Both the position numbers and the translations under genes were made by a program. Below the pieces are notes generated by a model that saw only the letters and a list, made by a program, of their open reading frames with translations, did no database searches and was not told the origin of the DNA. DNA of 42,091 nt, taken from an uncultured Lachnospiraceae bacterium (lineage in GTDB: Bacteria > Bacillota > Clostridia > Lachnospirales > Lachnospiraceae). Positions 31,100-39,036 of this stretch are shown here, piece after piece. Within the stretch, counting starts at the first letter, position 1. Every line of letters starts with the position of its first letter. The stretch lies in the NCBI GenBank assembly GCA_902476645.1, contig CABSEG010000017.1:1-42091 (forward strand), given 5' to 3'.

Positions 31100-33499
31100 C
31101 TACTGTCGAAGTTCAATTCCCATAGACTCCAGGCCATTTAGAATCTTCTTCATACAGGAGGTAATTTCTGCCTCTTCCATAGTCTTGTCCTTTGCCCGGA
31201 AGGTTACGGAATAAGCCATAGATTTATACCCCTCCTGAATCTGAGCCCCTTCATAAATATCAAAAAGATGATAACTCTCCAGGTGCTTTCCACCTCTCTG
31301 GGCAATCATAGCCTCAATTTCCCCTGCAAGAATCTGTTTCGGAACCACCATACTGAGATCTCTGGTCACTGCCGGAAATCTGGCTATTCCTTCATATTTT
31401 CGATCAAAGGTTGCATGGGGAACAATGCTGGCCATATCCAGCACAGCCACATAAGTCTTCTCACCGATTCCATATCGTCCTGCTACCTTTGGATGCACTT
31501 CACCCAAGTAGCCCACCAGCTCTCCCTCATAGTAGATGTCCGCCTGACGGCCCGGGTGAAGGAAAGGTTTGCCCGCTTTGGGATCATAAGTAGTTTTTCC
31601 ACGCAGTCCTGCCCGCTCAAAGAACTCTTCTGCCACACCTTTCATCACAAAGAAATCACCTTCCCCGTACATTCCCAGGGTAAATTGCATTCGCTCCTCC
31701 GGAAGCTCGGTTAGCGGCAGCTGTTTCGGTAAGTAGATATTTCCAAGCTCGTATAAACGCACATTTTTATTTCTGTGATTGTAGTTGAATGCCAGGGAGG
31801 TCAGCATCCCATTTAGAGAAATCGTACGCATAATGCTGAAATCTTCTCCCAGGGGATTCTGTATTTGCACAGTCCTGCGAAGCGGCGAATCTTCCGGCAG
31901 CATCAGCTTATCAAACACCTTTGGGCTCTCAAAGGAATACGACATTCCCTGTGAAAATCCGCAAAACTCTGCCACTTCTCTGGCCACTTTCTCAATTCGA
32001 AGATGGAAAGGAAGCTTGCCGGTAGTTGCCTCTCCTCTTGGCAACGTGGTGGGAATATTGTCATACCCATAGAAACGGGCCACTTCCTCTGCCAGATCCG
32101 CCGTGCGGAAAAGGTCATGGCGAAAGGTGGGCGCAGTCACGGTCTCTGTTTCCCGGTCATATTCCAAATCGATCCGCTCCAGATATGCGATCATCTGCTC
32201 TTTAGGCAGATTGGTTCCCAAAAGGGCGTTGATTTTCTCCGGTTCAAAGGGAATCGTCACAGGCTCTTTCTTTTTGCTGTACACATCTACGGTGCCTCCT
32301 ACCACCTCTCCGGCCCCCAGCTCTTCAATCAGCTGACAAGCCCGGTCAATAGCAGCTTTGGCATTGTTCGGATCCAAACCTTTCTCAAACTTTCCGGATG
32401 CGTCTGTACGAAGACCGACTTTCTTACTGGAAAGCCGAATATTGGTACCGTCAAAGCAGGCAGCCTCAAACATCATAGTCTGAACCTCATCGGTAATCAT
32501 GGAATTTTCTCCTCCCATAATACCGGCAATACCCACTGCCTTCTCCCCATCGCAGATCATCAGTACGGAATCATCCATGATTCGTTCTTGTCCATCTAAA
32601 GTCACAAATTTTTCGCCTTTTCCGGCTCTGCTCACAAGTGTGTCATAGTCATAGGCATGCATGGGCTGTCCGTACTCTTCCATTACATAGTTGGTAATAT
32701 CTACGATATTATTGATGGGACGGATTCCATTGGATGCCAATCTCCTCTGCATCCATTTGGGAGAAGGGCCGATTTTAACATTTTTTACCACTCTGGCGCA
32801 ATAGCGGGGACATAAATCCGGATCCTGAATCGTCACTTTCACATAGTCATGGGCATCCTCCTGGTTTCCGGTAGGGGGCACCACAGGAGGTATAAACTTC
32901 TTTCCAAAGGTGGCTGCCGCTTCCCTGGCAATTCCGATTACGCTGAAACAATCTACCCTGTTTGAAGTAATCTCATATTCAAAAATCACATCATCCAAAC
33001 CAAGCTCATGAATAGCGCTTTCTCCTACAGGGGCATCTTCCTGGAAAATATAGATGCCGTATTCCGGGGACTCCGGATACATTTCCCGCGTGGAGCCAAG
33101 CTCTTCTATGGAACAAAGCATTCCATCTGACTCTACTCCCCTCAGTTTTCCTTTCTTAATTCGAATTCCTCCGGGTGTCTTTTTTCCGTCATGACCACCG
33201 GCAACTCTGCCTCCGTCCAGAACCACGGGAACCTTGTCTCCCTCTTTTACATTGGGCGCTCCGGTTACAATCTGAACCGTTTTTGTCCCTATATTTACCT
33301 GGCAGATAACCAGCTTATCCGCATCCGGATGCTTTGTCACAGACAGAATCTGGCCGATAACAATCTGATCCAGATCTGCATCCAGTTTTTCATATCCCTC
33401 TACTTTTGTTCCAGACAGAGTCATTGCGTCTGTATACTCCTGAGCAGACACGTCCAAATCGGGAACATATGCCTTAATCCATGATAATGATGTATTCAT
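31100..33499 (-). CDS. pheT: Phenylalanine-tRNA ligase beta subunit
   Basis: A 799-residue subunit of the (alpha-beta)2 synthetase. It has the bacterial-type layout: MNTSLSWIKAYVPDLD start, an OB-fold tRNA-binding domain (about 40-150), the B3/B4 editing region (about 210-390), B5 and the catalytic-like core (VARFYGYDNIPTTLPRGEAT, PLGEDFSIMRTSL-type stretch), and the C-terminal anticodon-binding FDX-ACB domain (KYEGIARFPAVTRDLSMVV). AAGGAG precedes the ATG. It follows pheS by 13 bases under the T-box. Confidence 0.97.
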   Translation of the reverse strand: MNTSLSWIKAYVPDLDVSAQEYTDAMTLSGTKVEGYEKLDADLDQIVIGQILSVTKHPDADKLVICQVNIGTKTVQIVTGAPNVKEGDKVPVVLDGGRVAGGHDGKKTPGGIRIKKGKLRGVESDGMLCSIEELGSTREMYPESPEYGIYIFQEDAPVGESAIHELGLDDVIFEYEITSNRVDCFSVIGIAREAAATFGKKFIPPVVPPTGNQEDAHDYVKVTIQDPDLCPRYCARVVKNVKIGPSPKWMQRRLASNGIRPINNIVDITNYVMEEYGQPMHAYDYDTLVSRAGKGEKFVTLDGQERIMDDSVLMICDGEKAVGIAGIMGGENSMITDEVQTMMFEAACFDGTNIRLSSKKVGLRTDASGKFEKGLDPNNAKAAIDRACQLIEELGAGEVVGGTVDVYSKKKEPVTIPFEPEKINALLGTNLPKEQMIAYLERIDLEYDRETETVTAPTFRHDLFRTADLAEEVARFYGYDNIPTTLPRGEATTGKLPFHLRIEKVAREVAEFCGFSQGMSYSFESPKVFDKLMLPEDSPLRRTVQIQNPLGEDFSIMRTISLNGMLTSLAFNYNHRNKNVRLYELGNIYLPKQLPLTELPEERMQFTLGMYGEGDFFVMKGVAEEFFERAGLRGKTTYDPKAGKPFLHPGRQADIYYEGELVGYLGEVHPKVAGRYGIGEKTYVAVLDMASIVPHATFDRKYEGIARFPAVTRDLSMVVPKQILAGEIEAMIAQRGGKHLESYHLFDIYEGAQIQEGYKSMAYSVTFRAKDKTMEEAEITSCMKKILNGLESMGIELRQ

Positions 33500-33512
33500 T
33501 GCTCTTCTCTCC

Positions 33513-34532
33513 TTAGAATTGTTTTAAGAATCTGATATCATTTTCGTACAGAAGACGCATATCGTCGATTTCATATTTCAGTAAGGCAATTCTCTCAAGC
33601 CCTACCCCAAATGCGAATCCAGAGTACTCTTCCGGATCTATGCCGCACATCTCCAATACGTGGGGGTGTACCATACCACAACCTAAAATCTCAATCCAAC
33701 CGGATCCTTTGCAGAAACGGCATCCTTTTCCTCCGCACTTAAAGCAGGATACATCCACCTCTGCGCTGGGCTCTGTAAATGGAAAGTGATGGGGGCGGAA
33801 CTTGGTCTTTGTCTCCGGCCCAAACAGTTCTCTGGCAAATTCCTCCAGGGTTCCTTTCAGGTCTGCAAAAGTAATGTTTTTATCCACTACCAAGCCTTCA
33901 ATCTGGTGGAAGGAAGGAGAGTGAGTAGCATCCACTTCGTCAGAGCGAAATACTCTTCCGGGCGCAATCATCCGAATGGGCAATTTCCCCTGCTCCATCA
34001 CCCTGGCCTGAACCGGAGAAGTCTGAGTACGAAGGACAATTTCCTTATTGATATAAAAGGTATCCTGCTCGTCCTTTGCCGGATGGCCTTCGGGAATATT
34101 CAGCTTTTCAAAGTTATAGAGATCATACTCTACCTCCGGACCTTCTACCACCTCATAACCCATACCGATAAAAATTCTCTCCACTTCTTCCAGCGCAATG
34201 GTATTAGGATGGCGGTGTCCCATCCGGTTTTTCTTAGCCGGAAGTGTCACATCAATCACTTCTTTGGCAAGCTGTTCCTCCAGCCCCTTCTCTTCCAGGC
34301 TGCGCTTAGTTTCCTCCAGCACCTGTTCAATGGCAGTCCTGGTATCGTTTACCATGGCTCCCACAGCGGGACGCTCCTCTGGAGCAACCTCTTTCATGCC
34401 TTTTAAAACGGCTGTCAACTGACCTTTCTTTCCCAGAAAGGCCACGCGAACCTCATTTAGCTGATCCAGAGATTCTGCACTCTGGAGCTGCCTGACGGCC
34501 TCTTCGCGAATTGCCTGCAATTTTTCTTTCAT
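33513..34532 (-). CDS. pheS: Phenylalanine-tRNA ligase alpha subunit
   Basis: A 339-residue catalytic class II synthetase subunit. N-terminal coiled coil (about 1-85), then catalytic core with RMGHRHPNTI, GYEVVEGPEVEYDLYNFEKLNIPEGHPA (motif 1 region), VFRSDEVDATHSPSFHQIEG (motif 2), a CFKCGGKGCRFCKGSGW segment, and motif 3 GFAFGVGLERIALLKYEIDD. AAAGGAG precedes the ATG. First gene after the T-box leader. Confidence 0.97.
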   Translation of the reverse strand: MKEKLQAIREEAVRQLQSAESLDQLNEVRVAFLGKKGQLTAVLKGMKEVAPEERPAVGAMVNDTRTAIEQVLEETKRSLEEKGLEEQLAKEVIDVTLPAKKNRMGHRHPNTIALEEVERIFIGMGYEVVEGPEVEYDLYNFEKLNIPEGHPAKDEQDTFYINKEIVLRTQTSPVQARVMEQGKLPIRMIAPGRVFRSDEVDATHSPSFHQIEGLVVDKNITFADLKGTLEEFARELFGPETKTKFRPHHFPFTEPSAEVDVSCFKCGGKGCRFCKGSGWIEILGCGMVHPHVLEMCGIDPEEYSGFAFGVGLERIALLKYEIDDMRLLYENDIRFLKQF

Positions 34533-34570
34533 CTTCGTTCTCCTTTAAATCATAAAATTCATTACCTTGT

Positions 34571-34824
34571 AAAAGAAAAAGCTCCATCCCTAAAGGGACG
34601 AAGCTAAAATCCGTGGTACCACCCTAATTCCTGCGTAAATACAGGCACTTGGTATGCTTAACGCGCATAACCCGGCACTCCCTACCATCCACAGACTTCA
34701 GGAATGCAGCTCCGGCGGGAACTTCAAAGCTTATCTGAACTTAAGGGGCTCTCAGCCGACGACACCCTCTCTCTGTAAGAAAACAAGCTTCTACTAACGC
34801 CTTCCTTGCTTTTTGTCATTTTTC
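34571..34824 (-). promoter_or_regulatory. T-box leader (tRNA-Phe sensing) of pheST
   Basis: The T-box core AGGGTGGTACCACGG lies at 34625-34611 on the minus strand. The terminator follows (AGCT-CGTCCC/GGGA-AGCT stem with TTTTTCTTTT, 34605-34571). Stem I is recognisable upstream: the AGTA loop motif, a GGTG distal element, and AAGCTT arms on both sides. In the specifier region after TGAAG the codon TTC (34721-34719) is the best specifier, matching phenylalanine. Uncharged tRNA-Phe should stabilise the antiterminator and allow pheST expression. Confidence 0.93.
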
Positions 34825-34830
34825 TTCTTT

Positions 34831-34858
34831 ATTCTATCACAATCCAATGATCTGTCAA
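34831..34858 (-). promoter_or_regulatory. Promoter of the pheST T-box transcript
   Basis: TTGACA (34858-34853), 16 bases, TAGAAT (34836-34831) with a TG extension on the minus strand. Confidence 0.75.
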
Positions 34859-34866
34859 GCGAAAAT

Positions 34867-35694
34867 TCACTGGAATCTTTCCGGCTCCTCCAGATAACAG
34901 TTGATCTCAGCTCCCAAAAACAAAAGCCACATGCAAAAATACAGCCACAGCATCAACATCACCAATGTAGTCAAACCACCGTAGATTGAGGCCATATTGG
35001 GAACATGTTTAATATAAATAGAAAAACCGTAGGAAAATACACACCACGCCAATGCCGCAAACACAGCCCCCGGGATCTGTGCAAAAAATCGCCGCTTTTC
35101 ATTAGGTAGTACAATGTACATGGCTGTAAATATCATTGTCAAAATCAGAATTGTGGAGACTGTTCTCAAACTGATCAGCATCCCGGAAATACGCTCCAAA
35201 AACGGTATATGGGCCAGCAAAAAGTCATGCAGCTGATTGCCAAATACAAGAAGTCCCATGGACAGAATGATAGAAATCATCAAAGCTAAGATATAAATAG
35301 CAGAACGAAGACGCATAAAAATATAATTTCTCGTCTCCAGCAACCCGTGTACAGAATTCAAACCGTTGGTAATTGCCAACACACTCTTTCCACAAGCCCA
35401 GATGGCTGCCACCGCACTTCCGGAGATCAGACTGGAGGATTTGATATACAGAGAATTTACCACATCATTAACCAAATCCATAAAGGTTTCCGGCAAAATG
35501 CTGAGCAAAAGACTCATCATATCGTTTTGCTTTAGAGGTGTGTACTGCAAAAGATTCAAAAGCAACATGGCAAACGGAATAAATCCCATCAGAACGTAGA
35601 ATGCAGACTGGGCAGAGTAAGCGTCAATCCGGTCTCTCTTTAATTTCCTCATAAACAGAAGTACTGTCTGGAACATATGTTTCAAATATTTCAT
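34867..35694 (-). CDS. YihY/BrkB family inner-membrane protein
   Basis: A 275-residue integral membrane protein with six hydrophobic segments. DAYSAQSAFYVLMGFIPFAMLLLNLL at the start and GAVFAALAWCVFSYGFSIYIKHV..ASIYGGLTTLVMLMLWLYFCMWLLFLGAEINCYLEE at the end are the hallmarks of the YihY/BrkB family (once called ribonuclease BN, a label now considered wrong). A transport or envelope role is suspected for the family. I use the ATG at 35694, with GGGAG upstream; a GTG five codons earlier is open. Confidence 0.9.
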   Translation of the reverse strand: MKYLKHMFQTVLLFMRKLKRDRIDAYSAQSAFYVLMGFIPFAMLLLNLLQYTPLKQNDMMSLLLSILPETFMDLVNDVVNSLYIKSSSLISGSAVAAIWACGKSVLAITNGLNSVHGLLETRNYIFMRLRSAIYILALMISIILSMGLLVFGNQLHDFLLAHIPFLERISGMLISLRTVSTILILTMIFTAMYIVLPNEKRRFFAQIPGAVFAALAWCVFSYGFSIYIKHVPNMASIYGGLTTLVMLMLWLYFCMWLLFLGAEINCYLEEPERFQ

Positions 35695-35726
35695 AACACT
35701 CCCAATCACTTTTTCCGTTTTGTGCT

Positions 35727-35755
35727 ATCATAGCATGTTTTTCCGTTTCCCGCAA
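35727..35755 (-). promoter_or_regulatory. Promoter of the YihY-family gene
   Basis: TTGCGG (35755-35750), 17 bases, TATGAT (35732-35727) with a TGC extension on the minus strand. Confidence 0.55.
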
Positions 35756-35773
35756 GGCCGGTTCCCCCCATTC

Positions 35774-37096
35774 CTAGCGGACAGACACGTCTCCATAATA
35801 GTATTTCAGAATTTCTTGGTAATTCTTTCCTGCCTCGGCCATATGTTTTGCCCCATTCTGGCTCATCCCGTTCCCATGGCCATAGCCACCTCCGGTCAGT
35901 TGGTATCCGGTCAAAGTCTCTCCTTCGTTTATAGGTGTCAAATAAAAAAACGCACTGGGCAGCATGCCCAGATTGGGCGCTTGGGAACCATCCTGGAGTG
36001 TCACACCGGCATAATCCGTCTGCAACAGTTTTCGCACCGCATACTCTCCTTCTACTTCATATTCCCCCTGAGCGCTTTGGAGAACCAGAGTATGAATGGC
36101 TCCATTTTTCTCCCTGTCTTTGACATACATTCCTGTCACAATTCCAAAGTCCGGCTTTTGTAAACTGACCAGTCTGGTGAGTTCTTCCAGCGTGTAGGAG
36201 GCGCTCCACCGATACCATGGCTCATCCTTCTCATAAGCCTGACTGTTCCCGGAAGCCATGGACGCGCAAAAAACCGCTTCCTGGGAAAAGTCCTGGGACA
36301 GGTCTAATCCACAGGAGGTGGAATAGTACCAGGCATCAATCAGAGAACCATCCTTACTTGCTATGACTTTTCCTGCCGTCTCCTGCACCGCTTGAGTTGT
36401 CCTCTCATCCCCTGGAATATTATTATAGACCTGATAAGACACACTGTCATCCACATCCACCCCCAGTTCATCACCACGTCCTGAGCTTATTTGCTTTCTG
36501 GCGTACGTTCTGGCACAGACCGCCTGGGCTTTTAATGCTTCCATGGGATAATTGGAAGGCATCTCGCTGGGTACCACAGAACACAAATAGGTCTCCAGGG
36601 GCAGTTCGTTTACCACGAGAAGTCCCTCTTCTCTCTGCTCCACCTGAAAGGTACCAGAGTATACCGGAGCCTCATAGGAGCGTTTCAGCTCTGGCATCGT
36701 AAAGGTTGCTGTAGCATCCAGAGGTGTCAAGGTAACTGCCCCTGCCGCCAGCCAGGGATCCCCTGGTTCTATGGTCACCAACTCATCCGCACCGTGCTCT
36801 TCCACCACATCCCCATAAGCCACCTGGTATGCTCCAGAGCACTTTAACACCACCCGGTTGTGGAAGTTTCCCCCATAATTGTCCGCACAAATCAGCACGC
36901 GAATCTGCGGATTTTCAACCGGAAGACTCTCTGCCGTATTCTCTTTTGTTTTGGTCTGTCCCTCCGTTTCTGTCTCCTCTGCACCCTTGGCAGTCTTCTT
37001 GCTGGGCATATACTTTTGATCCAAACTCAATACCAGCATCAAAAAAACCACTCCCATGCACAACAAAACCAACTGCTGTCTGATTCTATGATTCAC
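35774..37096 (-). CDS. SpoIID/LytB domain protein
   Basis: A 440-residue exported protein with one N-terminal membrane anchor (about 8-24) and a Thr/Glu-rich linker (about 35-60). The SpoIID domain covers about 155-435: NELPLETYLCSVVPSEMPSNYPMEALKAQAVCARTYA holds the catalytic Glu (E178 in SEMP), and GGGYGHGNGMSQNGA is the conserved C-terminal motif. SpoIID is a lytic transglycosylase acting on denuded peptidoglycan during engulfment; LytB-like paralogues modify autolysins. This protein is longer than classical SpoIID and has no sporulation partners next to it, so I do not name it spoIID. It starts with GTG after GGGGG. Confidence 0.85.
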   Translation of the reverse strand: MNHRIRQQLVLLCMGVVFLMLVLSLDQKYMPSKKTAKGAEETETEGQTKTKENTAESLPVENPQIRVLICADNYGGNFHNRVVLKCSGAYQVAYGDVVEEHGADELVTIEPGDPWLAAGAVTLTPLDATATFTMPELKRSYEAPVYSGTFQVEQREEGLLVVNELPLETYLCSVVPSEMPSNYPMEALKAQAVCARTYARKQISSGRGDELGVDVDDSVSYQVYNNIPGDERTTQAVQETAGKVIASKDGSLIDAWYYSTSCGLDLSQDFSQEAVFCASMASGNSQAYEKDEPWYRWSASYTLEELTRLVSLQKPDFGIVTGMYVKDREKNGAIHTLVLQSAQGEYEVEGEYAVRKLLQTDYAGVTLQDGSQAPNLGMLPSAFFYLTPINEGETLTGYQLTGGGYGHGNGMSQNGAKHMAEAGKNYQEILKYYYGDVSVR

Positions 37097-37170
37097 GCTT
37101 TTCCCCCAATCTCTTTTCTAATTTCGGGTTAACGCTCCTCTCCCCGATATCTTTTTATCAGTATATGCAC

Positions 37171-37204
37171 AAAAACAGGCCGACTTTTCTAATTGTCGGC
37201 CTGT
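37171..37204 (-). terminator. Terminator after galM
   Basis: ACAGGCCGAC (37204-37195) pairs perfectly with GTCGGCCTGT (37184-37175) on the minus strand, followed by TTTTG. Confidence 0.88.
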
Positions 37205-37221
37205 AGCAATGTTTTTATCAA

Positions 37222-38277
37222 TTAATGTTCAAGGGAGAACCGATAAATGGTTGTGGTTTCATACTTCTCTCCCGCTTTTACAATAGATGTGGGGAAGTTT
37301 TCATGGTGGTTGGCATCCGGATATACCTGAGTCTCCAGGCAAAACGCCGTCCTTTTATCATAAGCACAGCCGCCTTTTCCAATCTGCTCCGGCGTTACAA
37401 AATTAGCGGTGTAAAATTGTACTCCCGGAAGATCTGTATACACTTCCATCACAATTCCGCTTTGGGCTCCCGTTCCCTTGGCTACTCTCCGAATTCCTTC
37501 ACCCTGATGGTTTAAGACAAAGTTATGGTCATAGCCATCTGTCAGCTTTAACTGTTCAAAGTCGTCTTCGATATCCCTTCCAATAGTCTTTTCTATCCGG
37601 AAATCCATTGGTGTTCCCTCTACCGATGCGTTTTCACCAGTCGGAATGGACTCTGCGTCTACTACCGTATAGGCATCTGCATCCAGCCACAGTTTTTGCT
37701 TTAGCACATCCCCGCTGTCATGTCCATCCAGATTGAAATAACTGTGATTGGTCATATTCAGGATTGTGTCTGCGTCCGGCCTTCCTTCATAATGAATCTG
37801 AATAGCGTTTTCTTCGGTCAGTGTATAGGTCACCTTCACATCCACATTACCGGGAAGCCCTTGATCTCCATCCGGACTGTGGAGCTTAAAGGTTACAGAA
37901 AGCTTGTCCTCATTGAACTCCATCTCCCATATTCTTTTATCAAAACCATGAAAACCGCTGTGAAGGTCATTTTCTCCTTCGTTTTTATCCATCTGGTATT
38001 CTTTTCCCCCAATGGTCACTACAGATTTGCCAATTCTGTTTCCGTTCCTTCCAATTGTGGCTCCAAGATATCCGCCGTGTCTCATATAATCTGCCACATC
38101 ATCGTAACCCAAAACCACATCTCTCAGTTTTCCATCTTTGCCAGGCACAGTCACAGAGACCAGGGTCGCGCCATAGTCCATCACTTCCATTCCCATGCCT
38201 TTATCATTCACAACCGTTACGATTGTCACTTGTTTTCCGTCCGCCGTCTTTCCGTAAGCGCTTGTCTTCATGCCCAT
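37222..38277 (-). CDS. galM: Aldose 1-epimerase (mutarotase)
   Basis: A 351-residue enzyme interconverting alpha and beta anomers of galactose and glucose. NDLHSGFHGFDKRIWE and MTNHSYFNLDGHDSG carry the two active-site histidines, and FCLETQVYPDANHHENFP carries the catalytic Glu. The ATG at 38277 has AAGGAG 8 bases upstream. The frame is open for 92 more codons, but that stretch runs through the structured RNA at 38380-38567 and is not coding. No other galactose genes are adjacent. Confidence 0.95.
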   Translation of the reverse strand: MGMKTSAYGKTADGKQVTIVTVVNDKGMGMEVMDYGATLVSVTVPGKDGKLRDVVLGYDDVADYMRHGGYLGATIGRNGNRIGKSVVTIGGKEYQMDKNEGENDLHSGFHGFDKRIWEMEFNEDKLSVTFKLHSPDGDQGLPGNVDVKVTYTLTEENAIQIHYEGRPDADTILNMTNHSYFNLDGHDSGDVLKQKLWLDADAYTVVDAESIPTGENASVEGTPMDFRIEKTIGRDIEDDFEQLKLTDGYDHNFVLNHQGEGIRRVAKGTGAQSGIVMEVYTDLPGVQFYTANFVTPEQIGKGGCAYDKRTAFCLETQVYPDANHHENFPTSIVKAGEKYETTTIYRFSLEH

Positions 38278-38379
38278 GTTTTTCTCTCCTTCTCTCATAG
38301 CGTTTTTCTCATTATACAACATGTCAAATTTTTTTTCAATCTTGTATCTTTCTTTGGAGAGTTTTAAGTTTTTGGCATA

Positions 38380-38567
38380 AAAATAAAATCCCAAAATGCC
38401 GTTTCCTATATTTTGACGCCTAGCAAAGCTAGGTGGGTAACCGCAGCCATCCCTTCTGCCTTCCGCTGACTCAGGCGGCCTGACATCCAGAACAGCGATA
38501 TAAGAATCCCATAAACGTAAATGTAGGTTCAAAATAATAGGATTGTCGCACATCCCAGGATTTTCTT
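38380..38567 (-). ncRNA. ssrS: Probable 6S RNA
   Basis: A roughly 188-base RNA of the minus strand inferred from structure. The ends pair: AAAATCC near the 5' end with GGATTTT near the 3' end, then TCCTATTATTTTGA with TCAAAATATAGGA (one bulge). Inside this long stem is a large bubble whose 3' side, ACCCACCTAGCTTTGCTAGG, holds a small hairpin (CCTAGC/GCTAGG), as in 6S RNAs; a GC-rich apical arm follows (CGCTG.. to ..CTGCGG, with CCGC/GCGG at the tip). 6S RNA mimics an open promoter and binds sigma-A RNA polymerase. A near-consensus promoter lies directly upstream and the 3' end is U-rich. Exact ends are approximate. Confidence 0.72.
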
Positions 38568-38573
38568 TTATTT

Positions 38574-38602
38574 ATTATACTCTAGTCTCTCCATATTTTC
38601 AA
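38574..38602 (-). promoter_or_regulatory. Promoter of the probable 6S RNA
   Basis: TTGAAA (38602-38597), 17 bases, TATAAT (38579-38574) on the minus strand, placing the start near 38567. Confidence 0.75.
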
Positions 38603-38638
38603 TATATAATTCCATACAGTCCAAATTCCAAAACATGG

Positions 38639-38680
38639 AAAGGCGGTTTTGCCTTTTACCAGAATCGCTTTACCGCCTTT
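38639..38680 (-). terminator. Inverted repeat over the 3' end of the small membrane protein gene
   Basis: AAAGGCGGT (from 38680) pairs with ACCGCCTTT (to 38639) on the minus strand; the stop codon lies in the loop. The following bases (CCATGTTTTGG) make only a weak U-tract. Confidence 0.4.
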
Positions 38681-38991
38681 TTGGTAACAACTACAAACCA
38701 CCCCAGTATCACACAGAATAAGAGCATAATCACCAGATACAGATTGCCTAATACTCCTGCGTAATCGTTTGCAAATCCCAGCGCCCCACACAGAAAGGTA
38801 CAAACGCCAAAGATCAAGAGCTTTGGAGCCATATATCTTTTGTACCCTTCCTGATCCTTGCACTTGCGAAAGCTTACTGTCTTTGATAATAAGATATTTT
38901 CCTTTACCTCTCCTTTAGATACCATCAGATAATACGCATACAGAGCATAGACTCCATATCCTGCGATCAGTATATCAATCAAAAGAAACAT
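38656..38991 (-). CDS. Small hypothetical membrane protein
   Basis: A 111-residue protein I cannot assign. It has three hydrophobic segments (about 3-22, 57-75 and 82-104), a charged loop between the first two (SKTVSFRKCKDQEGYKRYMAPK) and a basic C-terminus (TKKAVKRFW). An AAAGG sequence lies upstream of the ATG. It begins 45 bases after thrC and is probably co-transcribed with it. A second ORF in another frame over the same region has a less plausible composition and is treated as a shadow. Confidence 0.75.
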   Translation of the reverse strand: MFLLIDILIAGYGVYALYAYYLMVSKGEVKENILLSKTVSFRKCKDQEGYKRYMAPKLLIFGVCTFLCGALGFANDYAGVLGNLYLVIMLLFCVILGWFVVVTKKAVKRFW

Positions 38992-39036
38992 GCCGTTTAC
39001 CCATCCTTTGTTTAATGATGTTGAATTTAGAAAACC

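Noticed and set aside
31104..31110. TGTCGAA-like match near the end of pheT
   Set aside because: A single 7-bp match within coding sequence is expected by chance and has no promoter context.
33786..34406. 206-codon plus-strand ORF opposite pheS
   Set aside because: Antisense shadow of an intact, recognisable gene.
38278..38553. 92-codon N-terminal extension of galM
   Set aside because: It runs through the structured RNA and has no family match; AAGGAG selects the ATG at 38277.
38582..38863. 93-codon minus-strand ORF overlapping the small membrane protein
   Set aside because: Different frame over the same segment, no ribosome binding site, and a less protein-like composition than the 111-residue frame.
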